Positions 18,039-28,268 of a DNA stretch of 64,000 bases are shown piece after piece. Location: NCBI RefSeq assembly GCF_900105765.1, contig NZ_FNTX01000001.1, forward strand, positions 496,001-560,000. The letters are read 5' to 3'. Under the pieces are notes generated by a model, which ran no database searches, was not told the DNA's origin, and saw only the letters and a list, made by a program, of their open reading frames with translations. Positions within the stretch are counted from its first letter, which is position 1. Each line of letters starts with the position of its first letter. The DNA comes from Ruania alba. GTDB taxonomy: Bacteria > Actinomycetota > Actinomycetes > Actinomycetales > Beutenbergiaceae. Both the position numbers and the translations under genes were made by a program.

Positions 18039-18281
18039 TCAGAGAGCCCCGAAGCCCACCGGGCGCGGGGTCTGGGCGCCGATCTCGACGAACCCGAGGG
18101 TTGCGACCGGCACCACGACCCGGCGGCCCTTCTCGTCGGTGAGGTCCAGGACCGCGCCGGCATCGCCGTCGGCGGACTTCGCGAGCGCCTCGGTCACGGC
18201 GGCGACCACGGCGTCGGCGTCCTCACCCACCTCCAGGGTCAGCTCGCGGTTGATGTGCTTGACGCCGATCGTGATCTCCAC
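18039..18281 (-). CDS. DUF3107 family protein
   Basis: 80-residue acidic protein with the actinobacterial DUF3107 pattern: an N-terminal MEITIGVKHINREL strand, a short helix, then VPVATLGFVEIG. Full length for the family. Function unknown. It stands alone, convergent with the TetR gene thirteen bases away. Confidence 0.85.
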   Translation of the reverse strand: MEITIGVKHINRELTLEVGEDADAVVAAVTEALAKSADGDAGAVLDLTDEKGRRVVVPVATLGFVEIGAQTPRPVGFGAL

Positions 18282-18365
18282 GTGTCTCTCCGCATCTCAT
18301 GCGTGGCCTAGGCCACCTGTGGTTAGGGGTACTGCGCGCCATCGTACGTTGCTACGAGTGGCACC

Positions 18366-19280
18366 ATGGACTCCATGACCAGTCACGAGTCCAGGCGCAA
18401 GCGGGTGCGGTTCGTCGCGCCCGTGGGCCTGCTCGTGCTGCTCCTCGGGATGGTCAGCGCCGAGGGTCCGAGCGCTATTCCCGATCCGGACGACGCCGCG
18501 CAGACAGAGGTGCTCCGCGCCCCGGTCACGAGCCGTGGAAGCGACCGCGATCCGGCGCCGTCGGACGGTCGTGAGGCTGATCCGACCCCCACGGCCTGGC
18601 CGTCGATGCGCATTCCCGACTGGCCGGGCGAGGTCGAAGCAGGGAACGAGTCCGCTGAGGACACCTCAGCGGAGTCGGAGCAGCCGGAAGAACCGGAGTT
18701 GACCGCGGCCGAGCGTGCCGACCAGCGCGCCGGTGTGCTGGACCGCGAGGTGCCGCGGTCCGCCTCCGGGCAGCTGCTCGTGGTCGACGGCGAGACCGCG
18801 GCCCCCGAAGGAGCCGACCGGGTGATCCACGTGCGGGTCGAGGTGGAGGACGGGCTCGCCGTGGAGCCGGAGACCTTCGCCGCGTACGTGATGACCGTCC
18901 TGAACGATCCGCGCGGCTGGGGTCACGACGGGTCGGTGGCCTTCGCCCGCACCGACGGCGACCCCGACATGCGCGTGGTGCTCGCCTCTCCTGACCTCAC
19001 CGACGAACTCTGTGCGCCCCTGGACACCGGCGGTGAGTACTCCTGCGGGAGAGAGGGGCACGCCGTTCTCAACGCGGTGCGCTGGGCGCAGAGCACCGAT
19101 TCCTTCCTCGCCGAGGCGGGGATCGGGACCTACCGCCAGTACCTCGTCACCCATGAGGTCGGACATCTGCTCGGCTACCCGCACGAGGACTGCCCCGGCG
19201 CCGGCGAGCGGGCACCGGTGATGCAGCAGCAGACCATCACCTTGGACGGGTGCACGCCGAACGGGTGGGTCGCTCCGTAG
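18366..19280 (+). CDS. Exported DUF3152 protein (zincin-like)
   Basis: 304 residues. A basic N-terminus and one hydrophobic segment (about 16-33) form an uncleaved signal or anchor. A Ser/Pro/acidic linker runs to residue ~110, then the DUF3152 domain. That domain carries THEVGHLLGYPHEDC, an HExxH-x-x-x-x-x-H-like zinc site, and the conserved ending with VMQQQT and DGCTPNGW. It is probably an extracytoplasmic metallopeptidase or a relic of one. ATG 18375 is an equally good start. The stop lies four bases before adnA. Confidence 0.8.
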   Translation: MDSMTSHESRRKRVRFVAPVGLLVLLLGMVSAEGPSAIPDPDDAAQTEVLRAPVTSRGSDRDPAPSDGREADPTPTAWPSMRIPDWPGEVEAGNESAEDTSAESEQPEEPELTAAERADQRAGVLDREVPRSASGQLLVVDGETAAPEGADRVIHVRVEVEDGLAVEPETFAAYVMTVLNDPRGWGHDGSVAFARTDGDPDMRVVLASPDLTDELCAPLDTGGEYSCGREGHAVLNAVRWAQSTDSFLAEAGIGTYRQYLVTHEVGHLLGYPHEDCPGAGERAPVMQQQTITLDGCTPNGWVAP

Positions 19281-19284
19281 GCCG

Positions 19285-22200
19285 ATGTCGGCGGGTGATG
19301 ATGGACTCATGCCCGTGGCTACCGCAGACTCTCTCGTGCACCGCCTGAGCGGTGCTGCCGACGAGGCACGCGCGGCCATCCTGGCCGGCGGCCACCACGT
19401 GGTGCATGGCGCGCCTGGGACAGGTAAGACCACGACGGCGTTGCTCACCTTCACCGAGTGGGTGCGCCAGGACCCTGGTGCGGCTGTGCTGCTGGTGCCC
19501 ACCCGCCGTCGGGCGGCCGCGGTCCGGGACCAGGTGAGTGCCCGGCTGCAGCGCACCACCGGTGCGGTGCTGGTGCGCACGCCCGCCTCGCTCGCCTTCA
19601 CGATCCTTCGACTGCGGGCCAGCCATCTCGGCGAACCCGCTCCCACCCTGGTCACCGGACCGGAGCAGGACCAGGCGCTCGCCGAGCTGCTCGCCGGGCA
19701 CGCCGAGAGGGAGGGGGCGCCGATCGGCTGGCCGGAGTCGGTGAGTCGGGAGACGCTGGGGTTGCGTGCCTTCCGGAACGAGCTGCGGGACCTGTTGATG
19801 CGGGCCGCCGAGGCCGGGCTGGACGGAGAGGGGCTCACCGCCTGGGGTGAACGGCACCATCGCCCGGAGTGGTGCGCCGCGGGCCGGGTGCTGACCGAGT
19901 ACACCCAGGTGATGTCACTGGGGCAGACCACACCGGACCGTGGCGCACGGTACGACGCCGCCACGATCGTCGACGAGGCGGTGCTTGCGTTACGCACCTG
20001 GGAAGACACGGTGCCGGACGTGCCCCGCCCGCGCTGGTCCCTGGTGTTGCACGACGACTATCAGGACGCCACCCTGGCGACCGCCCGACTGCTCGACACG
20101 TTGGTTGACGACGGCGCGCGGGTGGCGGTCTTCGGCGACGCGGATCTGGCCGTGCAGCAGTTCCGTGGCGGTGTTCCTGCGCTGTTGCACACGGCGTCGC
20201 TGCCGCCCGGACGGGACGGTGCCTGGGGCGCGACGGAGCACGTGCTGGATGACGTGCACCGGCATCCGGCGGCAGTTCGCGAGGCGGTGACTTCGCTCAC
20301 GGCGTCGCTGCCCAGCATGGCCGAGACCCGGCGGCGGCGGGCGCGGGCCGAGCCGGGAGACGGGCGGGTCCGTGCGGTGCTGCTGTCTACCGACGCTCAG
20401 CAGGTGGCTTACATCGCGCGTCACCTACGGGAGCAGCACGTGCACGCCGACGTGCCCTGGTCGCAGATGGCGGTGGTGGTGCGGTCCGGGTCCCTGGTCG
20501 GTGCCGTGCGGCGCGGGTTGCGGACCGCGGGCGTCCCCCTCGCGATGGCCACCCCGGACCGACCGCTGCGGGACGAGCCGGCCGTGCGGCCGCTGCTGGT
20601 GTCCTTGCGGTGCGCGATCACCGGGGACGTCACCCCGGAGGACGCGGCAGCACTGCTCGTCTCACCGATCGGCGGGATGGATGCGGTCGGCGTGCGGGCG
20701 CTCCGCCGGGCGCTCCGCCAAGCCGAGCGCCGTCGGGCGGGGAGCGGCACTCCGAGGACCTGCTCGGGGAGCTGTTCGAACCCGCCGTTCGTCGCGTCGG
20801 CGTGCGTCTGGCGGCGCACGAACTGCCGACGGCGGGGATCGTTGATGGCTCAGCTGGCTCAGATGGCCCGGATGGTTCGGTCAGTGCGGCGCCCGAGGAC
20901 GCGGGGGACCCGAGGAAGCAGCAACGCCTGGCCGTTCCGGCGCCGCACTGGAAGATGTCCCGGACCGCGTGGTGCGCAGTGTCCGGACCGTCCTGCGGGT
21001 GCTGACCGCGGCCCGCGACGAACTCGCTGGCCCGGAGGCCACCGTGGAGACAGTGCTCTGGGAGATCTGGGAGACCGCCGGGCTCAGCCGCACATGGCAA
21101 CGGCGGGCGCTCGCCGGCGGGGCTGGTGGGGACCGCGCTGACACCGATCTGGACGCCGTGATGGCCCTGTTCCGGGCGGCCGAGCAGTTCGTCGATCGCA
21201 GCACGTTCGCCTCCCCGGCGAAGTTCCTCGAGCACCTCGCCGCGCAGGACTTCCCGGCCGACACCCTCGCCGCCCACGGCGACACCGGCGATGCTGTCGC
21301 GGTGCACACCCCGGCCGGCGCTGCCGGGGGAGAGTGGGACGTGGTGGTCGTGGCCGGGGTGCAGGATGACACCTGGCCCGACCTGCGGATCCGTGACTCG
21401 TTGCTGCGCTCGGCCGAGCTGGCCGATATCGCCACGGCGCGGCATGTGGCGACCGCGACCGACAGTGCAGGCACTGCTGAGCGGGATGCGTTCCGGCGGG
21501 CCAGGCGCGAGGTGTACGAGGGTGAACTGCGCACCTTCGTCTCCGCGTGCTCCAGGGCACGGCGGGACCTGCTGGTCACCGCTGTGCTCGACACCGACGC
21601 ACGGCCGTCGATCTTCGTGGAGACGCTGCTGCCGGACTCCGACGAGCTGCCCCCCGTCACCCCGGTGGCCCCGCCGCTCGACCTGCGAGGCCTGGTCGGG
21701 CGGCTGCGGGCCGAGGTGCGACCACTGCTGACCCGGTCGGAACCGGAGGGTGGCACCGAGGCGGGGGCGCGCGCGCAGTCGGCCGCGGCGCTGCTGGCTC
21801 ACCTGGCTGCCCGCGACGTGCACGGGGCGGATCCAGCGCAGTGGCCGATCTTCCGCACCCCGAGCACCACGGCACCACTGTGGGCCGACGGGGAGACCGT
21901 GACGGTGTCGCCCTCGACCCTGGAGGACGTGACCACCTGCCCGCTGCGCTGGGCGCTCACCCGGCACGGCGGCAAGCCGGGCGACTCCACTGCCCAGAAC
22001 CTGGGAAACCTGGTGCACGAGATTGCCGCCGAGCATCCGTCCGGCGGCGAGTCCGAGCTGTTGCAGGCGCTCGCCGAGCGCTGGCACGAACTGGAGCTCT
22101 CCGACGGGTGGGTCGGTCGCCGCGAACGAGCCCGCGGCGAGGAGATCATGCGCAAGCTCGCCCAGTACAACGCTGAGCGCGCTGGACAGCGGGTGGAGAC

Positions 22201-22636
22201 CGAGACGGCATTCGAGGTGGACGCCGACGGGATCCGGCTACGCGGTCGGGTGGACCGGGTGGAGCACACCAGTACCGGGGTGCGGATCGTCGATCTGAAG
22301 ACCGGCAAGTCCGCGGTGTCGAAGGCAGATGCCGAGCGGCACGCCCAGCTGGGCAGCTATCAGGTGGCCGTCGAGCGAGGGGCGTTCGGGGCGTCAGCCT
22401 CCGGTGGCGCTGCCCTGGTCTACCTGGGTGCGGCCACCAAGGCGGTGACGCAGCGGGAGCAGCGTCCGCTGGCCGAGGACGCCGACCCCGCATGGGCCGA
22501 GACCATGCTGCGCGACGGAGCCGCCTCGATGGCCGCCGCCGAGTTCGAGGCCCGGCCCAACCCACGCTGTCGGATCTGCCCGGTGCAGAACTCGTGCCCG
22601 GCCCAGCCGGCCGGAGGAAGGGTGACGCCTTCATGA
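19285..22636 (+). pseudogene. adnA: AdnA-like helicase-nuclease subunit, broken by two apparent -1 frameshifts
   Basis: Read through both breaks this is a protein of about 1,117 residues. The N-terminal UvrD-like motor has Walker A GAPGTGKTT at 42-50 but a degenerate motif II (DDYQD). The C-terminal AddB-type nuclease has an Fe-S cysteine set (TCPLRW then RCRICPVQNSC) and catalytic VDLKTGK. It should pair with AdnB for end resection of DNA double-strand breaks. The frame changes at a G run (20739-20742) and again near 20937-20946, each needing one extra base. Codon use stays gene-like across all three frames, so a sequencing error is more likely than decay. The stop overlaps the adnB ATG. Confidence 0.8.
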
Positions 22637-25600
22637 GTGACGGATGCGACGCCCCGAGCGCGGCTGCGGACGTGGAATGGACCGCGGCGCGAATCGCCGA
22701 GACGCTGGGGCAGCCACCGCCCACGGCCGAGCAACGACTCGTGATCGAGTCCGGGCTGGAACCGATGCTGGTGGTGGCCGGCGCCGGCTCCGGCAAGACC
22801 GAGACGATGGCCGCTCGCGTGGTGTATCTGGTGGCGAACGGCATCGTGGCACCGGGGGAGATCCTCGGGCTCACCTTCACCAGGAAGGCTGCCGCCGAGC
22901 TGTCCGGGCGGATCAGGGCCCGGTTGCGTCGGCTGCAGCGCGCCGGGGTCTCCATCGGTGACACAGTGGCCGACCGGCCCCGTATCGCCACCTACAACTC
23001 CTATGCGGCGGCGATCGTGGCCGACCATGCGCTGCGGATCGGGATCGACCCCGATGCCACCCTGATCGGCGACGCCGGGCGCTACCAGCTCGCCGAGAGC
23101 GTGGTGAACACGTGGGCAGAGACGATCGAGACGCCGTCAGCCGTCACGACCGTGATCGACGCCGTCGCTGCCCTGGCAGCGGAGCTGTCCGAGCACGGCC
23201 GGACACCGGACGAGGCCGCCGCCGTGCTCACCGACCTGATGCGGGAGATCGAGGAGAAGGAGGTCGAGCCGGGAGCACGGGCCAAGGGGCCACTCAAGGC
23301 GGCTCGGGACCTGCTGGTCTCGCTGCGTACGCGCACCCAGGTGATGGACGTGGTGGCCGAGTTCGCGCGGCGCAAGCGCGCCGACGGTGTGGTCGACTTC
23401 GGCGACCAGGTGCGGATCGCCGCCACCGTGGCCGAGCAGGTGTCGGACGTCGGGGTCGCGGAACGGTCCCGGTACCAGGTGGTGCTCCTGGACGAGTATC
23501 AGGACACCTCGATCGCCCAGGTGCAGTTGCTGCGCGCGCTCTTCGACGGCGGCCACCCGGTGACCGCCGTCGGGGACCCGAACCAGGCGATCTACGGCTG
23601 GCGTGGCGCCGCGGCCGGAACGCTGCTGGCCTTCCCCGAGGTGTTCCGCGCGGCGGACGGCAGCCGCGCGGGGACCGCGAACCTCTCCACCGCCTGGCGC
23701 AACGACCTGGCCATCCTGCGTGCCGCGAACACCGTGGCCGCGCCGTTGCTGACCGAAGGCGTCGCCGAGCTGCAGCCCCGCCCCGGTGCGGCTGAAGGGG
23801 CCGTGCACGCGCGGTATCCGGAGACGGCGGCCGAGGAGGCCGAGATCGTGGCCTCGTTCCTCCGCCGGCACTGGCACCCGGAGCACGGCTCGGCAGCCGT
23901 CCTGTGCCGGCGCCGCGCACAGTTCCCGGTGATCGAACGCGCGATCCGGGAGGCCGGGCTGCCGTGCCAGGTGGTCGGGCTCGCCGGTCTGCTCGCCACC
24001 CCGGAGGTCGCCGATGTGCGGGCCACCCTGCAGGTGGCCCACGACCCGTCCCGTGGTGACGCATTGATGCGTCTGCTCACCGGCCCGAGCGTGAACCTCG
24101 GAGCGAGCGATCTGCGAGTGCTCTCGGAGTGGGCGCGCACCCAGGCGCGGTCGTGGCGCACCACCGGTGAACCTGCGCTCGCCACGCAAGGGACGCCGTC
24201 GGGTGTGCTCTTCGACCTCGGCAGTGGCGAAGGTGACGCGCCATCGGGAACGAGTGCCGAAGCGACGGCGAAGGTCTCGGCCGACCGGGACGAGCGCGCC
24301 GAGGTGCTCGAACCGGTGGAGCAGGCGAGCCTCGTCGAGGCCATCGACCGGTTGCCTCCGCCGGCATGGCGTACCGCCGAGGGGCGCACGCTCAGTCCAC
24401 CGGCACGCGACCGGCTGAACCGGCTGGCTGACCAGGTCCGCCTGGTGCGCTCGCTGACCCACCTGGGAATCCCCGAGCTGGTCACCGCCACCGAACAGGC
24501 CCTGGACCTGGACATCGAGGTGCTGGCAGCGGTACCGGGCTCGGCCGGGCACGCTCGCCGCCACCTGGACGCCTTCACCGCCGCCGCGGCCGACTTCTCG
24601 CGCGACGCCGAAGCCCCGACCCTGGGGGCTTTCCTCAGCTACCTGGACGTCGCTGAGGACGAGGAGCGCGGTCTGGAGGTCGTGGAGGCAGAACCGGATC
24701 CGCACGCGATCCAGATCATGACCGTGCATGCGGCGAAGGGGTTGGAGTGGGACGCCGTTGTGGTGGTGGGCATGAATGTGGGTGACTTCCCCTCCGTGAA
24801 CCCGATACCCAAGCCGGAGAAGCCGTTCACCGGCAGTGGCTGGCTCAGTGGCATCGCCACCCTGCCCTACCCCCTGCGCGGTGACCGGGACTCACTGCCT
24901 GAGCTCGACCTCGCGGCCCCGAGCACGCACCAGGAGGTCGATGAGGCGCTGGCACAGTTTCGGCTCGCCGAGGGCCAACGGCTGCTGCTGGAGGAGCGCC
25001 GCCTGGCCTACGTGGCGCTCACCCGCGCACGGCACCACCTGCTGCTGACGGGGTCGTTCTGGGGTGAGCGCCAGAGCGTGAACCGTCCGTCGCCATTCCT
25101 GACCGAGGTGGTGCTCGGAGAGCTCGCTCAGACCGGCGGCGCGTGGCCGCAGCAGAGCGCGACCGAGAAGAACCCGGCCACGGAGGAGGTGCGCACCGCC
25201 ACCTGGCCGACCCTCCCACCCCAGGTCAGTCCCTCGTGGTGGCGGCTGTGGGACGACGCCGCGGAGCCCTCGCCGGCCGAGGGTCGACCGGAGGGAGCAC
25301 CCGACCAGCCACCGGCCGCCCCTGATCTTCCGGAGGACGTACGGTTCTGGTGGCGCGATGCGGCGTTGCTCCTCGCCGAGCGGGACGGTGCCCGTGCCGC
25401 CGGCACCAGCCCGCCGGCGCACCTGTCGGCCTCCGCAGTGGTTGCTCTTGCCCAGGACCCGGAGAGCTTCCGGCGCAGCAGGCGGCGTCCGGTCCCGTCT
25501 CGACCGAGCGTGCACGCCCGGCGGGGGACCCGCTTCCACGCCTGGGTGGAGCAGCACTTCGGCTCGCGTGCCCTGATCGACTGGGATTCCCTGCCCGGGG

Positions 25601-26016
25601 CTGACGACGACCTCAGCGGCACCGATCCCGAGCTCGAGGAACTGCGCCGGGCGTTCCTGGCGAGCGAGTGGGCTCATCGCTCGCCGGTGGATGTGGAGGC
25701 AGACATCGAGACCCCGGTGCGCGGGGTGATGATCCGGTGCCGTATCGACGCCGTGTTCGCCGACGAGCACGGGATCCACATCGTCGACTGGAAGACCGGT
25801 TCGCCCCCGCGAGACCCTGCGGCCACCCGTGCCCGTCAGATGCAGCTCGCTCTCTACCGCGTGGCATGGTCGCGGTTGCACGGCACGCCGCTGGAGACGG
25901 TGCGTGCCTCGTTCTACTACGTGGCCGAGGGCGTCACGGTCAGCGGGGACGAGATCACCGAGGGCGAGATCGAGGAGGTGCTCGCGGCTGCGGCCGAGGT
26001 GAATGCGCCGTCCTGA
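22633..26016 (+). CDS. adnB: AdnB-like UvrD-family helicase-nuclease
   Basis: 1,127 residues from ATG 22633, overlapping the adnA stop (ATGA). All superfamily 1A motifs are intact: Walker A GAGSGKTE at 50-57, TFTRKAA, LLDEYQDTS, GDPNQAIYGWRG, TVHAAKGLEWD and VALTRARHHLLL. A C-terminal RecB-like nuclease has RIDAVF and IVDWKTGSP. In mycobacteria AdnB is the lead translocating motor of the heterodimer, which fits its intact motor beside the degenerate one of AdnA. The role is processing of double-strand breaks for recombination. Confidence 0.9.
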   Translation: MSDGCDAPSAAADVEWTAARIAETLGQPPPTAEQRLVIESGLEPMLVVAGAGSGKTETMAARVVYLVANGIVAPGEILGLTFTRKAAAELSGRIRARLRRLQRAGVSIGDTVADRPRIATYNSYAAAIVADHALRIGIDPDATLIGDAGRYQLAESVVNTWAETIETPSAVTTVIDAVAALAAELSEHGRTPDEAAAVLTDLMREIEEKEVEPGARAKGPLKAARDLLVSLRTRTQVMDVVAEFARRKRADGVVDFGDQVRIAATVAEQVSDVGVAERSRYQVVLLDEYQDTSIAQVQLLRALFDGGHPVTAVGDPNQAIYGWRGAAAGTLLAFPEVFRAADGSRAGTANLSTAWRNDLAILRAANTVAAPLLTEGVAELQPRPGAAEGAVHARYPETAAEEAEIVASFLRRHWHPEHGSAAVLCRRRAQFPVIERAIREAGLPCQVVGLAGLLATPEVADVRATLQVAHDPSRGDALMRLLTGPSVNLGASDLRVLSEWARTQARSWRTTGEPALATQGTPSGVLFDLGSGEGDAPSGTSAEATAKVSADRDERAEVLEPVEQASLVEAIDRLPPPAWRTAEGRTLSPPARDRLNRLADQVRLVRSLTHLGIPELVTATEQALDLDIEVLAAVPGSAGHARRHLDAFTAAAADFSRDAEAPTLGAFLSYLDVAEDEERGLEVVEAEPDPHAIQIMTVHAAKGLEWDAVVVVGMNVGDFPSVNPIPKPEKPFTGSGWLSGIATLPYPLRGDRDSLPELDLAAPSTHQEVDEALAQFRLAEGQRLLLEERRLAYVALTRARHHLLLTGSFWGERQSVNRPSPFLTEVVLGELAQTGGAWPQQSATEKNPATEEVRTATWPTLPPQVSPSWWRLWDDAAEPSPAEGRPEGAPDQPPAAPDLPEDVRFWWRDAALLLAERDGARAAGTSPPAHLSASAVVALAQDPESFRRSRRRPVPSRPSVHARRGTRFHAWVEQHFGSRALIDWDSLPGADDDLSGTDPELEELRRAFLASEWAHRSPVDVEADIETPVRGVMIRCRIDAVFADEHGIHIVDWKTGSPPRDPAATRARQMQLALYRVAWSRLHGTPLETVRASFYYVAEGVTVSGDEITEGEIEEVLAAAAEVNAPS

Positions 26017-26109
26017 GGCTGAGGGTGGTGGCTGCCTGGGCGGGTCGATTGTGGCCGGTGTCACCGTGCACATCGGAATCTCGTTGAATAGTGAACCGTT
26101 GCCGCGGGT

Positions 26110-26733
26110 ATGAGTATCGATACTGCCGCCGATCGTCCTGCGCTCCACCTTGCCCGCGACTCCGCCGATCTGCTCTTCCGTGAGGCACGCTCGGTGCGTG
26201 AGTTCTCCGACGCCGAGGTTCCGGACGAGACGATCGCCGCAGTGTATGACCTCATCAAGTGGGGTCCGACGGCGATGAACTGCAGCCCGATGCGGCTGCT
26301 GCTGGTCCGCTCGGCCGAGGCGCGTGAGCGACTCTGCCCGCACATGGCCGAGGGCAACCGGGAACGTGTGGCCGAGGCGCCGCTGAGCATCGTGGTGGCG
26401 TTCGACCCGGTCTTCTACGAGCGGCTGGATCACCTGGTGCCGCACGTGCCCGGCATTGGGGAGAAGGTCGGCGGCGATGCCGCTGCCGCGGAGGCGATGG
26501 CGCGGACGAACGCGCTGCTGCAGGCTGGTTACCTCATCGTCGGCCTGCGCGCGGCAGGTCTGGCCACAGGACCGATGAACGGGATGGACGCTGAGGGGAT
26601 CGATGCCGAGTTCTTCGCCGAGAGCGGGTGGCGTTCGTTCATGGTGATCAACGTGTCCCAACGGGACGGCGCCAGCACGACGCGCCCGCGCGCTCCACGC
26701 CTCGAGTTCGCCGATGCTGCCATGACGGTGTGA
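26110..26733 (+). CDS. Nitroreductase-family malonic semialdehyde reductase (RutE/HadB-like)
   Basis: 207 residues covering the whole nitroreductase fold, with FMN-binding RSVREFSD near residue 28 and the subgroup pattern WGPTAMNCSPMRLLLV. The ending NVSQRDGAS fits the RutE/HadB group, which reduces malonic semialdehyde to 3-hydroxypropionate with NADPH. No rut genes lie nearby, so substrate is inferred from sequence alone. It is monocistronic and followed by a hairpin. Confidence 0.8.
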   Translation: MSIDTAADRPALHLARDSADLLFREARSVREFSDAEVPDETIAAVYDLIKWGPTAMNCSPMRLLLVRSAEARERLCPHMAEGNRERVAEAPLSIVVAFDPVFYERLDHLVPHVPGIGEKVGGDAAAAEAMARTNALLQAGYLIVGLRAAGLATGPMNGMDAEGIDAEFFAESGWRSFMVINVSQRDGASTTRPRAPRLEFADAAMTV

Positions 26734-26759
26734 AGAATCGACTGATCTGCGCGCGCGGT

Positions 26760-26782
26760 CGCCGCATAGGGCAGATGCGGCG
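26760..26782. terminator. Hairpin after the reductase gene
   Basis: CGCCGCAT (26760-26767), loop AGGGCAG, ATGCGGCG (26775-26782). Perfect eight-pair stem between convergent genes. Confidence 0.5.
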
Positions 26783-26815
26783 CTGAGCCCCGTCATACGT
26801 GCTCAGGACAGTGGC

Positions 26816-28165
26816 TTAGGTCAGTGGCGGGAGTTGCGCCGTCGGGGTCTCATCGTCCCCGCGGCGGAACGGGCGGTCCTGCCCGACGCGGATCTCCTCG
26901 CCGGTGAGCGCATGGGCGTCGGCGGCCGGGGTCTCACCGGCATGGTCCTCGGGGTGCTCTGCAGGCGAGGCAGCCGACTCGCGCAGACGGCGGAGCTCGG
27001 GGTGATCGGCCGTCTCGTTGTCGTCGCCGGTCAGGACCCCGGGGCGGTGGGACCGCTCCGGACCCGATGCGTGCTCGTCGGTGACGGGCTCGTGGCCAGC
27101 CCGGTACTCGTCGGTGCCGGGCTCGTCGTCAGCGTCGTACTCGTGGTTGGCCGGGTACTCGTCGGCACCGTCCTCGTCTTCTGACTCGCTCGACTCATTG
27201 GACCAGTCAGCCATCACCGGCTCGGTGCGGCCGATCGGTCCGGCATCGGCCACGTCGTCGGCGAGCTGGCTGAGCATCGTGATCGCTTCGTCGACCACCT
27301 GGCCATCCCGCACCCGGACCCCGTGCATCAGCCAGCGCACCACCGCGAGCTCACCGGCGAGGACGGCACGGTCGGCCAGGTGCTCGTCGGCGGTCTCGGT
27401 GCGGGCCAGGGCGTAGGCCTCCAGGATCGAATCGAGCGATTCCTCCGGTGCGCTGGAGAGCAACCAGGCGAGGTCGTCGGCAGGGTCGGCCACCCGGGCG
27501 TCGGACCAGTCCAGCACACCGGTGACCGCGTCATCAGCCACCAGCACATGCTCGGCGGCGAGATCGCCGTGCACCGGGGTGGCACGGAACCGCCAGAGCG
27601 CCACGTCCTCCAGCGCGTGCTCCCACCGCCGCAGCAGCGCGGCCGGTACGTAGCCGGTGGCCGCGGCCTCGTCCACCTCGGCGAGTCGCCGGCGGCGGTA
27701 GGAGTCGGCGTCGTAGGCCGGTAGCCCCACCTCGGCGAGGGTAGCGCCGTCGATCTCGTGCAGCGAGGCGATCGCCCGCCCCACCTGGGCGGCCAGGCCC
27801 GGGCCATGCGCGAGCCGGTCCACGGCCAGCGGCTGGCCCAGCAGCTCCGGGTAGACCATCGCCCGGCCACCCTCGGGCAGCGGGGCGAACCCGGCGGGTC
27901 GAGGGACGTCGAACCGCAGCGCACCGGAGTCCACGGCAGCCCCGAGGACCCCGAGCAGCGCCACCTCGGCCTCGAGGGCGGCACCGGCAGATGCCCGGCG
28001 CGGGGCGCGGACGATCCAGCGCCGCCTCGCGGAGTCCAGCACACCGACCACGTCGAAGTCGGCACCGGGATTGCGCGGTGGGCGTGTGGCGATCACGTCC
28101 ATGCCGGGGATCGCCACGGTGGCGAGCGCAGCGAGGGCGAGCGGAGAGCGGGAGGTCTCGGGCAC
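26816..28165 (-). CDS. APH-fold phosphotransferase, macrolide-phosphotransferase-like, with repetitive acidic tail
   Basis: 449 residues from GTG 28165. The kinase-like fold has the catalytic loop VHGDLAAEHVLV and metal loop LDWSDAR. The His in place of the usual Asn (HGDxxxxH) is the pattern of macrolide 2'-phosphotransferases (Mph), so small-molecule phosphorylation is likely. Chromosomal relatives are common in actinobacteria and resistance is not shown. The last ~130 residues are acidic and low-complexity with imperfect repeats (DEYPANHEY, DEYRAGHEP, DEHASGPE), probably disordered. An ATG 19 codons upstream (28222) is possible. Divergent from nudC. Confidence 0.75.
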   Translation of the reverse strand: MPETSRSPLALAALATVAIPGMDVIATRPPRNPGADFDVVGVLDSARRRWIVRAPRRASAGAALEAEVALLGVLGAAVDSGALRFDVPRPAGFAPLPEGGRAMVYPELLGQPLAVDRLAHGPGLAAQVGRAIASLHEIDGATLAEVGLPAYDADSYRRRRLAEVDEAAATGYVPAALLRRWEHALEDVALWRFRATPVHGDLAAEHVLVADDAVTGVLDWSDARVADPADDLAWLLSSAPEESLDSILEAYALARTETADEHLADRAVLAGELAVVRWLMHGVRVRDGQVVDEAITMLSQLADDVADAGPIGRTEPVMADWSNESSESEDEDGADEYPANHEYDADDEPGTDEYRAGHEPVTDEHASGPERSHRPGVLTGDDNETADHPELRRLRESAASPAEHPEDHAGETPAADAHALTGEEIRVGQDRPFRRGDDETPTAQLPPLT

Positions 28166-28268
28166 ATGCTCACGGTATGCCCCGCCTGCCCCACGAGCCG
28201 GGCGCTCGCCCGGCGCGTCCACCGATCGCCCGGCTCGGCCGGTTCGCGGAATGTGTCAGGCTGACGAG

